Assembly: GCA_005879065.1 (NCBI GenBank)
Contig: VBLU01000085.1
Location: 1-30,333 of the forward strand
DNA: 30,333 nucleotides
From: Methanobacteriota archaeon
GTDB taxonomy: Archaea > Thermoplasmatota > Thermoplasmata > RBG-16-68-12
Reading direction: 5' to 3'
A program made the translations under genes and the position numbers. The notes beneath the pieces are model-generated. The model saw only the letters and a list, made by a program, of their open reading frames with translations. It was not told where the DNA came from and did not search any database. The number at the start of each line of letters is the position of its first letter. Positions within the stretch are counted from its first letter, which is position 1. This document shows positions 22,882 to 29,352 of this stretch, piece after piece.

Positions 22882-22888
22882 TACTTAA
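22882..22888 (-). promoter_or_regulatory. TTAAGTA element, putative TATA box of the second GTPase
   Basis: The minus strand reads CGTTTTAAGTAACC, centred 32 bases before ATG 22853. That predicts a start within a few bases of the codon, i.e. a leaderless or near-leaderless message. Confidence 0.5.
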
Positions 22889-22918
22889 AACGTCCGCCAA
22901 GAAAGTCGAACCGAGGGA

Positions 22919-22934
22919 ACCTTTTTCCCCGCGG
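22919..22934 (+). promoter_or_regulatory. Putative promoter element of pyrF
   Basis: The sequence ACCTTTTTCCCCGCGG lies about 25-30 bases before the pyrF ATG, the right distance for a TATA box of a leaderless gene. A close copy precedes the GNAT gene. Confidence 0.3.
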
Positions 22935-22951
22935 TCCTCTTCGGGACGGCG

Positions 22952-23602
22952 ATGCGACTCCGCCATCGCCTGCTCCTGGCCCTGGACGTCCCGGACCTCA
23001 AAAGGGCGCGGTCCGTCGCGCAGGCGGTTCAAGGCCACGTCGATGGAATCAAGGTGAACTGGCCGCTCGTCCTCTCGGCGGGCATCAGCATCGTGCGCGA
23101 GTTGGCGGACCTTGGCTACGTCCTGTGTGACTTCAAGATAGCGGACATCCCGAACACGAGCCGGCTCATCGTCGAGCAGGCGGTCCGAGCGAGAGCGTCC
23201 GGCGTCATCTGTCATGCCTTCGCGGGAGAGGATTCCGTCCGCGCATGCGTCGATGCGGCAGGCTCGGCTGATGTCTTCGTCGTCACGGAACTCAGCCATC
23301 CCGGAGGCCAAGAGTTCACATCGAAGTTCTCGGAGGAGTTCGCACGCATCGCGGTCCGAGCCGGGGCGGCAGGCATCATCGCGCCTGCGACCCGACCTGA
23401 CCGGATCCGGTCGCTCCGGGGAATCGTCGGCGACCGTCTCATCCTGGCACCGGGGGTGGGGGCCCAGGGAGGAAAGGCTTCCGATGCGATCGCGGCGGGG
23501 GCGGACGCAGTGATCGTCGGGCGCACGATCTACGAAGCGAAGGACCCGGCGTCGGCCGCCCGCATGATAGCGGATGAGATCCGCTCCATCGCCGTGAAGT
23601 AA
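22952..23602 (+). CDS. pyrF: Orotidine 5'-phosphate decarboxylase
   Basis: This enzyme decarboxylates OMP to UMP in the last step of de novo pyrimidine synthesis. The 216-residue length is typical for archaeal forms. The catalytic array is 'CDFKIADIPNT' (D60-x-K62-x-x-D65), with 'LALDVPD' at the first strand, 'VTELSHPG' in the middle, and the phosphate-binding end 'LAPGVGAQGGKASDAIAAGA' and 'VGRTIYEAKDP'. The start at ATG 22952 has no SD. A pyrimidine-rich TATA-like stretch about 30 bases upstream suggests a short leader. It is divergent from the GTPase genes, with an 98-base shared upstream region. No other pyrimidine genes are near. Confidence 0.95.
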   Translation: MRLRHRLLLALDVPDLKRARSVAQAVQGHVDGIKVNWPLVLSAGISIVRELADLGYVLCDFKIADIPNTSRLIVEQAVRARASGVICHAFAGEDSVRACVDAAGSADVFVVTELSHPGGQEFTSKFSEEFARIAVRAGAAGIIAPATRPDRIRSLRGIVGDRLILAPGVGAQGGKASDAIAAGADAVIVGRTIYEAKDPASAARMIADEIRSIAVK

Positions 23603-23618
23603 GGCTTTTCCCCGCTTC
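23603..23618 (+). promoter_or_regulatory. Putative promoter element of the GNAT gene
   Basis: GGCTTTTCCCCGCTTC resembles the element before pyrF and would place transcription start near 23633, just ahead of the suspected CTG start at 23640. Confidence 0.3.
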
Positions 23619-23639
23619 CGACATCGCAGGCCCACGCCA

Positions 23640-24395
23640 CTGCACGCCACGAATCGGGAGAGCATCCGCGCGTTCCTCGAGGAGGATGCGATCGGGAACG
23701 CAATCGTGTGGGACCGGGTGTTCGAGCAGGCGGGCTACGAGGTGTACGCGGAAGGCGAACCACCTCGCGGGGTCATGGCCGTCCACCGGGCCCGCAGCTC
23801 CCGAGGTGCAAATTTCATCGCCATCGCGGCCCGCGACGCGGACGCGGCGGGCCGTCTCGGGGAGGCTGTTCCCCGCGGATTCACGATCCTGCACCTGACG
23901 GACGAGTTCCCACTCGCGGTCCTCGAGCCCCGGGCGGAAGAGTTTCGTCCTCTCTCCGCGTGGCTCTTCGAACTCCTCCCGCAAGACTTCGTCAACCATC
24001 CGGACGATCGAGTTCGTCCGCTCCACCCGGATTGGGCAGGGCGGATCGCGAAACTCTGGGAGCCGGATTGGCCCGCGGAAGCGTACGTCCGACGTCGGAT
24101 CGAAGGCGGACCCACCGCGGCGATCTATGAGGGCGGTGAGCCGATCGCATGGGCGCTGACCCACACGATCACCGACCGGGTCGGGGTCATTGGCATCGTC
24201 CACGTCCTCGAGGGATACCGGCGAAAAGGGCTCGCCCGATCCGTCGTGGCCGCGGTCGTGCGAGAACTCCAAGGACTCGGGAAACGTCCGACTCTCCACG
24301 CGTACGTGGACAACGTGGCCTCCCTATCCCTGTTCCCGACGCTCGGATTCCACAAGGTCAAGCGACAGGTATGGGGCGAAGCGGTGTTCCGATGA
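23640..24395 (+). CDS. GNAT-family N-acetyltransferase
   Basis: The C-terminal half holds the acetyl-CoA site: 'GVIGIVHVLEGYRRKGLARSVVAAV', with the R-x-x-G-x-A pyrophosphate loop, then 'LHAYVDNVASLSLFPTLGF', the usual closing Asn and 'LGF'. The N-terminal half is a second, weaker domain. The first standard start is GTG 23706, but coding evidently continues upstream: the frame reads 'TNRESIRAFLEEDAIGNAIVWDRV', a common GNAT N-terminus. No ATG, GTG or TTG exists there; CTG at 23640 is the only plausible initiator, giving 251 residues. Either it is a true CTG start or the base is wrong. The substrate is unknown. The stop overlaps the next ATG as ATGA, so the hydrolase that follows is co-translated. 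Confidence 0.82.
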   Translation: MHATNRESIRAFLEEDAIGNAIVWDRVFEQAGYEVYAEGEPPRGVMAVHRARSSRGANFIAIAARDADAAGRLGEAVPRGFTILHLTDEFPLAVLEPRAEEFRPLSAWLFELLPQDFVNHPDDRVRPLHPDWAGRIAKLWEPDWPAEAYVRRRIEGGPTAAIYEGGEPIAWALTHTITDRVGVIGIVHVLEGYRRKGLARSVVAAVVRELQGLGKRPTLHAYVDNVASLSLFPTLGFHKVKRQVWGEAVFR

Positions 24396-25321
24396 AAATC
24401 ACGCCGCTAGCCGCCGACAGCCTCGGGGCGCGGTCGATGGCGACACTCGTCGAGACGCCGGACGTGACCGTCCTCATCGACCCGAGCGTGCGCCTCGGTC
24501 CCTACCGGTACGACCTTCGTCCGCATCCAACGGAGAAGGGCCGCCAGAAGGAGCTGTGGCAACGGATCCGAAGTGCCGCGAAAAGCGCGAATGTCCTGAC
24601 GGTCTCTCATTACCACTACGATCACCACAACCCGGATGCGCCGTCCATCTTCCGCGGCAAGCTCGCGTTCCTGAAGGACGGGAAGTTCCACATCAATCGG
24701 AGTCAGCGGGAGCGCGCGGGCGCGTTCGTCCGGGCGCTGAAGAAGTATCCGAAGGAAATCCAAGTCGCCGATGGAAATCAGATGGATTTCGGTGGAACGG
24801 AACTTCTGTTTTCGCCGGCTCTGCCGCATGGTTACAATGATGAACTCGGTTATGTCGTCATGACGCGAATCGCTCAGGGGAACGAAGTGTTCGTCCACAC
24901 CGCGGACGTACTCGGCCCTCCATTGAAGGAGCACCTTTCCTTCCTGATCGACGCGCAGCCTACCGTCCTCTACGTGGACGGTCCGATGACCCACATGCCG
25001 GACCATTATCCCGCAGAGCATACGAAACGGTCCCTGTCCCATCTGCTTCGGATCTTGCGAACCACGAATGTGCGCACGCTGATCTTGGACCACCACATTC
25101 TCCGCGACCGCGAGTGGCGCACGCGGATGGATCCCGTTTTCCGGGCCGGAAAAGAACACGACGTCGGGGTCCTCACGGCCGCCGAATTCGCAGGCAAGCC
25201 GGTCGAACAGCTCGAGGCGAATCGCGACCGGTTGTATGGATTCGATATGAGCCCGAAAGGGATAAGTGGAACCGGTCCATCGGAGGGAGGCGATGGCGAA
25301 GGAGCACCACTGCCCGAATGA
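24392..25321 (+). CDS. UPF0282-type metallo-beta-lactamase-fold hydrolase
   Basis: This 309-residue protein belongs to an archaeal family of unknown function with the metallo-beta-lactamase fold. The metal motif is 'HYHYDHH' (73-79; HxHxDH), and further His residues lie in 'ALPHGYNDELG', 'VHTADVLGP' and 'LILDHHILRD'. The N-terminus 'LAADSLGARSMATLVETPDV' with 'LIDPSV' is characteristic. The start at 24392 overlaps the acetyltransferase stop. The last 25 residues are Gly/Ser/Pro-rich and overlap the start of the next gene by 29 bases. It presumably binds two zinc or iron ions; the substrate is not known. Confidence 0.87.
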   Translation: MKITPLAADSLGARSMATLVETPDVTVLIDPSVRLGPYRYDLRPHPTEKGRQKELWQRIRSAAKSANVLTVSHYHYDHHNPDAPSIFRGKLAFLKDGKFHINRSQRERAGAFVRALKKYPKEIQVADGNQMDFGGTELLFSPALPHGYNDELGYVVMTRIAQGNEVFVHTADVLGPPLKEHLSFLIDAQPTVLYVDGPMTHMPDHYPAEHTKRSLSHLLRILRTTNVRTLILDHHILRDREWRTRMDPVFRAGKEHDVGVLTAAEFAGKPVEQLEANRDRLYGFDMSPKGISGTGPSEGGDGEGAPLPE

Positions 25322-25505
25322 CGGGGCCCAGCCTTGCAACGCGTCGGGCGGCATCATCCACGTCTGCCCGCTCTGCTACGCGCGGTGGGAGGAAGTGATC
25401 CCGGAGGACAAACCCGCCCCGCCGACTCCGGCTCCAAAGCCCGCGGCCCCTCCGACCCCGGCACCTCCGGCTTCAGCGCCCGCGACCGCTCCCGCCGCCT
25501 CGTGA
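25293..25505 (+). CDS. Small Cys-motif protein with Pro/Ala-rich tail
   Basis: The product has 70 residues from ATG 25293, with GGAGG 4-8 bases upstream and overlapping the hydrolase end. Four cysteines (C7, C15, C25, C28) and a His could form a zinc ribbon ('CPLCYARW'). The second half is almost only Pro, Ala, Thr and Lys, probably an extended linker. The stop overlaps a GTG (GTGA) in frame with nreA. Function unknown; the context suggests a small nucleic-acid- or protein-binding factor linked to NreA. Confidence 0.72.
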   Translation: MAKEHHCPNDGAQPCNASGGIIHVCPLCYARWEEVIPEDKPAPPTPAPKPAAPPTPAPPASAPATAPAAS

Positions 25506-25507
25506 CC

Positions 25508-26782
25508 ATGTTCCCTCCTTCGTCTTCGGCGCCGCGCGAGGAGGCGGGACTCGGAGCGACGCTCGCCGAGGTCCGGCGGGAGATCGCGTGTCGTGTGTGC
25601 CAAGGAGACATCAAACGCTGTCGGCTCGCGATCTGTCCGTACTTGGACCGTGTCCGAGCTTGGTTCACCGAACGCCGCGACCTCCAGACGAAGAATCTTT
25701 TCGGCGCCTCGCCGCCGAGCGCCTTCGTCGGGTCGTGGGGCTACCCGAAGGTCCTCGTCGGACCGCTCGTCCCTCCTGTTCGGGACGAGGACACATCGAT
25801 CCTGGACGCATCCGAATCCTGGTTGTCGTACGACCTCGCCGAAATCCTGCGGTTCCGCCTCTCCCTCGTCCGCGGGAAGGCACCGCGGCGGGTCGCGGAG
25901 GCCCGGACGCCCGATTCAATCCTCTCGACGGTCCAGGAGGCCGCGATGGCCTCGAAGCCGATCGACACGGAGATGTGGTTCACGAGGAAGCCCACCCTGG
26001 TGAGTCCCTTCTCGGCCCGCGCGCCGCCCAGTGGCCCGAGCGCCGACCTCACGAAGGTCGACCTGACCTCGAACCCGTCCGTCCCACGGCGCGTGGACGA
26101 CCTCGTCTCCGACACGGACCTGGGAGCGGGCGAGGCCGTCACGGACCTGTACGACCACGGGATCACGCAGAGCCAGATCACGCGAGTCTTCTCCGTCGGA
26201 CTCCTGGGCACGAAGGATCGACGCCGTCTCGTCCCGACCGAGTGGTCCATCACGGCCGTCGACGACATCCTGGCGAAAGGGCTCGTCGACGAGGTCCGCG
26301 GATTTCCGTGGATCCCGGAGTTCGAGGTGACGAACGCGAGCGGGCTCGCGAACAACGTCGCGATCTTGCTCTTCCCCCAGGCTTTCATGTTCGAGGGCCT
26401 CGAGGCCTGGAACTTGGAAGCGAATCCGACGCCGGCCCACGATCACGAATTCGCGGGAGGCCGGACGACGTACCCGGACCAGATCGCGGGCGCATACCAC
26501 GCGACCCGCCTTCCGGTCCTCGAGCACCTCGCGGCCCGTCGAAGGCAGGCGGGTGCGATCGTCTTCATGGAGGTCTACGAGGACTGGGTGCCGCTCGGGG
26601 TCTGGCGGTACCGCGAGCTCGCGCGGGCCGCCCTCGCCAAGAAGCCATCCCGATTCGAGGACTTCGAATCGGCCGAGGCGGAGATCGGCCGACGTCTTCG
26701 CCTCCCGCTCGCCAACTGGTGGCGGGCCAGCGTCCTCCGGGCCTACCTGCGGAGCCAACGCCGTATCACGTCGTACGCGTGA
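25508..26782 (+). CDS. nreA: Archaeal DNA repair protein NreA
   Basis: NreA is a conserved archaeal protein implicated in repair of DNA damage and, in some lineages, in binding PCNA. The 424-residue product has an N-terminal zinc-finger-like set C28, C31, C38, C43, followed by the hallmark 'LFGASPPSAFVGSWGYPKVL' and 'VGPLVPP'. It also has conserved 'GITQSQITRVFSVGLLGTKDRRRLVPTEWSIT' blocks (in parts) and a C-terminal domain with 'VFMEVYEDWVPLGVWRYREL'. The tail ends 'QRRITSYA', close to a PCNA-interacting box but lacking its last aromatic. An in-frame GTG at 25502 overlapping the previous stop is an alternative start. It is co-directional with the small Cys protein. Confidence 0.9.
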   Translation: MFPPSSSAPREEAGLGATLAEVRREIACRVCQGDIKRCRLAICPYLDRVRAWFTERRDLQTKNLFGASPPSAFVGSWGYPKVLVGPLVPPVRDEDTSILDASESWLSYDLAEILRFRLSLVRGKAPRRVAEARTPDSILSTVQEAAMASKPIDTEMWFTRKPTLVSPFSARAPPSGPSADLTKVDLTSNPSVPRRVDDLVSDTDLGAGEAVTDLYDHGITQSQITRVFSVGLLGTKDRRRLVPTEWSITAVDDILAKGLVDEVRGFPWIPEFEVTNASGLANNVAILLFPQAFMFEGLEAWNLEANPTPAHDHEFAGGRTTYPDQIAGAYHATRLPVLEHLAARRRQAGAIVFMEVYEDWVPLGVWRYRELARAALAKKPSRFEDFESAEAEIGRRLRLPLANWWRASVLRAYLRSQRRITSYA

Positions 26783-26928
26783 GACGTCCGCTTCGAATGC
26801 GCTGGGGATACGATTTCATACCTCTAAGTAGAGGTACGAACTGCGACGAGGCCCGTCCGGAAACACGGGCTCCGCCGCAGGGGACGGCGACGGCAATCTT
26901 CTTGAGGCCCCCTCTCGTCTCCGCTCGC
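26783..26928 (+). other. Non-coding interval with two hairpins upstream of the CYTH gene
   Basis: The 146 bases between nreA and the CYTH core hold a perfect inverted repeat, TACCTCT-AAGT-AGAGGTA (26819-26836), and a second stem, GCCCGT/ACGGGC (26851-26856 with 26865-26870). An open frame from ATG 26797 crosses it in frame with the CYTH gene, but the peptide is unlike the family and uses codons rare here (CTA, AGT, AGA). I read it as a terminator, operator or structured leader. It does not fold as a tRNA. Confidence 0.45.
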
Positions 26929-27450
26929 GTGGATCCTGGACAGAAAGACCTCGTCGAGCTCAAGGCCCGGTACGAGGACCTGGGCAAGGCTCGGGCCCTT
27001 CTCGCGGGAGCGGAACATGTGGCCACCGCTCGCCAGGTCGACACGTACTTCAGCCTGGGGGAACGGCGCTTCAAGCTCCGATCGATCGAGGGAGCGAGGG
27101 AGGGTCAGCTCGTCTACTACGAGCGGCCCGACGTCGGCGGCGTGAAGGAGAGTCGGGTCCTCCTCGCATCGATCCCGGACGCACCGGCGGTCCGCGAGAT
27201 CCTGGCCCGCGTCCTCCCGGTGAAGGCCGAGGTCCGCAAGACCCGAGAGATCTACCGGTTCCAAGGAGTCCAGGTGCACCTCGACACCGTGCGGGGACTC
27301 GGGAAGTTCATCGAGTTCGAGAAGGTCCTCGCCGGGGAGTCCGACCGGGAGGCGGGCCGGAAACAGTTGGAGTCCTTGCGGGCCTATTTCCAGATCCCCG
27401 ACGACGACCTCATGGCCTCGTCGTATAGCGATCTCCTCGCCTCGGGCTGA
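26929..27450 (+). CDS. CYTH-domain protein (class IV adenylate cyclase / triphosphatase-like)
   Basis: CYTH proteins form a tunnel that binds triphosphates or polyphosphates; members include CyaB-type cyclases and thiamine-triphosphatase. From GTG 26929 the product has 173 residues, the normal length. Strand 1 gives 'LVELKARYEDLGKARALLAG', in which the ExExK motif has lost its first Glu, as in many CyaB-like forms. 'ARQVDTYFSLGERRFKLRSI' (the Arg/Lys lining), 'LVYYERPD', 'VRKTREIYRF', 'VHLDTVRGLGKFIEFEKV' and a closing Glu-rich end follow in order. An ATG at 26797 would add 44 unrelated residues. Substrate unknown. The stop lies three bases from the convergent MgtC gene. Confidence 0.85.
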   Translation: MDPGQKDLVELKARYEDLGKARALLAGAEHVATARQVDTYFSLGERRFKLRSIEGAREGQLVYYERPDVGGVKESRVLLASIPDAPAVREILARVLPVKAEVRKTREIYRFQGVQVHLDTVRGLGKFIEFEKVLAGESDREAGRKQLESLRAYFQIPDDDLMASSYSDLLASG

Positions 27451-27453
27451 GGA

Positions 27454-28083
27454 CTACTCGATCTCGAACGCCCGCACTTTCTCGTTGCGCCGAAGCCCTT
27501 CGAGCAAGTTGTCGACGTCCCCCGGCTTGACCCGCACCTGGGCCGTCACGGTCACCAGGTGGGCCTCCTTGTCGATCCGCACCTTTTCGAATTCGGCCGT
27601 GCCCGCGGGCAAGAGGGCGTCGAGCTCCTCCACGCGGATCGGGTTCGCGACCGTCAGATGGACGACCTTCGCATGGGACCCGAACCCTTTGCTCTCCAGA
27701 TACCGGTCCGTGAGCACGACGGCCCACACGATTCCGTAGTTCACGAAGGCGAGGTAGTACAGGCCCGCCCCGGCGGCCACGCCGAGGGCCGCCATCGCCC
27801 AGACAAGGGCCGCGGTCGTGAAGCCGAAGACCCGGTCGTTCGAACGGATCAACGCGCCCGCGCCGAGGAATCCGATTCCGGTGATCACGCCCCCGAGGAG
27901 CGGGAGCGGATTCTGGCCCTCCAGTTCGACGGAGAGGATCGCCAGAGCGCAGGCGCCGGTCGAGACGAAGACAAACGTGCCGAACCCGACAGGCTTCCGC
28001 CGAAGTTGCCTCTCGAGTCCGATTCCGAACGCGAGAAGGAACACGATGACCAAACGAACTACGGCTTCGGCAGGCTCGACCAT
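27454..28083 (-). CDS. MgtC/SapB-family membrane protein
   Basis: The 209-residue product has an N-terminal half with four to five helices and the family motifs 'FLLAFGIGLERQ', 'GVITGIGFLGAGALIR' and 'GFTTAALVWAMAALGVAAGAG', followed by a cytoplasmic ACT-like domain (about 135-209, ending 'LLEGLRRNEKVRAFEIE'). MgtC proteins are linked to Mg2+ homeostasis and survival at low Mg2+, and in pathogens to inhibition of the F-type ATP synthase. The role in archaea is not established. It starts at ATG 28083, with a TATA-like element about 60 bases upstream, and converges closely on the CYTH gene. Confidence 0.9.
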   Translation of the reverse strand: MVEPAEAVVRLVIVFLLAFGIGLERQLRRKPVGFGTFVFVSTGACALAILSVELEGQNPLPLLGGVITGIGFLGAGALIRSNDRVFGFTTAALVWAMAALGVAAGAGLYYLAFVNYGIVWAVVLTDRYLESKGFGSHAKVVHLTVANPIRVEELDALLPAGTAEFEKVRIDKEAHLVTVTAQVRVKPGDVDNLLEGLRRNEKVRAFEIE

Positions 28084-28227
28084 TCGAGTACGATCCCATC
28101 CCGTCGGCTCGTTCCGGTGACGTCCAACACGGCCCGGGGTCTATTTTTCAGTTTTGTCAGAGGCCCCTCGCACGGTGCCGGCGCGACGGGCGCTCCCACG
28201 ACCTCGACCGGGCCCAATACTCGGACT
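28084..28227. other. Intergenic region upstream of the MgtC gene
   Basis: This 144-base stretch has a minus-strand A/T run TGAAAAATAG (28150-28141), a fair TATA box for the MgtC gene with a leader of about 35 bases. The rest has GC-rich sequence with no gene I can support. Confidence 0.4.
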
Positions 28228-29352
28228 TTAAGGATGACGGGAGGCATCGATCGTCGGAAGTTCGACGAGTGAGCGGGAAGCAGGGAGCCCTCGGATCGCG
28301 CTCTCCTGGACGATTTGGGCGTGGATCAAGTCCCGCGGGTCTCTCGGCGCGATCGGCGAAGCGGCGAACACCGGCTGCTTCCCTTTGTTCAAGAGATCCC
28401 GGTAATAGGGCATCCACGCGGACAGGAGTTCGCGCGGGTTGACGAAACTCTGCGTCGCATAGTACTGGTACCAGGCGCACTGAATGTCGCACGCGGCCAT
28501 CCGCTGACGGCGCTCGCGGGCATCCGGGGACTCGAGGTACGTCATCAGGTCCGAGTCGATCAAGTTGATCGTCTTCTCTTCGAGGACCCGACAGGGATAC
28601 CAGAGGAATCCGTCCGCATCGACGATGATGGAGGAGGTGTCGCAGCCGTGGTCCCACGTGATCCGATTGAAGTATCCGTCGGGCGAGATGATGACCCCGG
28701 GATACTTCTTCTTCATCTCCAGTCCGACGCGGGACATGGACCAGAGGTCCGGCAGGTGGTCCTTCGTGTTCTTCAGGTGGACGGCGCACATGACGACCGC
28801 CTTGACGCCGGCGTCGTGGCACCGCCGGATCTTCTCCTCCAGCGCGCCGACGTCGTTCTTCGTCACGACGATCTGGACCGTGACGATGGAGCCCCATTTC
28901 GTGTACTCCTCGAGCTCGTCGTACATGTCCAGGTTCTTGTGTCCCTCGTCGATCGAAATATGCAGGAAGTCGATGTACTTCCCGTACTCCGCCATGGGAT
29001 AGCGCTGCTGCATGTCCCTTTCCGACGTCGTGAACAGGAGGTACCATGGCTTCTCGTACTGGTACTTCAGGAGTTCGAGGATGTCGTCCCGGACGAGCGG
29101 GTCGCCGCCTTCGAAGGAACAGACGATCACGGAGGAGCGGGCGAGGTTGTCGAGGACCGCCTTCACGTCTTCCGTCGGCATGTCGATCCACTTGTTCTTC
29201 ACATGCCAGCAGTTGCAGAACGAACAGGTGAAGTTGCAGCGCCGGGTGAGCTTGAAGGAACAGTAGAAGGGGTAGATGGCTTCCTTCGCCATCTTGTTCC
29301 GGAGGATCATCCCGGCGACGTCGAGGAACCGCTTCTTCGGGATCTTCCTCAT
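28228..29352 (-). CDS. Radical SAM protein with SPASM-like C-terminal cysteines
   Basis: The product has 374 residues. The radical SAM cluster motif is C39-x3-C43-x2-C46 in 'RRCNFTCSFC', followed by 'SFEGGDPLVRDD', the SAM-binding GGE/GGD-type loop, and 'IDFLHISIDEGH'. The C-terminal part has 'HGCDTSSIIVDADGFLWYPC' and 'CDIQC', suggesting an auxiliary Fe-S cluster as in SPASM or twitch domains. It is therefore a radical enzyme acting on a peptide, lipid or cofactor. The substrate is not evident, although SPASM-like enzymes modify peptides, and other radical SAM enzymes in archaea act on membrane lipids. Its ATG overlaps the stop of the polytopic membrane protein (ATGA), so the two are co-translated and perhaps linked in a membrane or cell-envelope pathway. 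Confidence 0.82.
   Translation of the reverse strand: MRKIPKKRFLDVAGMILRNKMAKEAIYPFYCSFKLTRRCNFTCSFCNCWHVKNKWIDMPTEDVKAVLDNLARSSVIVCSFEGGDPLVRDDILELLKYQYEKPWYLLFTTSERDMQQRYPMAEYGKYIDFLHISIDEGHKNLDMYDELEEYTKWGSIVTVQIVVTKNDVGALEEKIRRCHDAGVKAVVMCAVHLKNTKDHLPDLWSMSRVGLEMKKKYPGVIISPDGYFNRITWDHGCDTSSIIVDADGFLWYPCRVLEEKTINLIDSDLMTYLESPDARERRQRMAACDIQCAWYQYYATQSFVNPRELLSAWMPYYRDLLNKGKQPVFAASPIAPRDPRDLIHAQIVQESAIRGLPASRSLVELPTIDASRHP

Noticed and set aside
23634..23650. Direct repeat ACGCCAC (twice) before the GNAT gene
   Set aside because: Seven bases, GC-rich context; no flanking mobile element or further copies.
26800..26880. A tRNA or box C/D RNA in the nreA-CYTH gap
   Set aside because: Two local stems exist but no cloverleaf, T-arm consensus, or C/D boxes.
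26797..26928. N-terminal extension of the CYTH protein from ATG 26797
   Set aside because: Peptide is unlike CYTH proteins, uses codons rare in the window and spans two perfect hairpins; GTG 26929 gives the family length.
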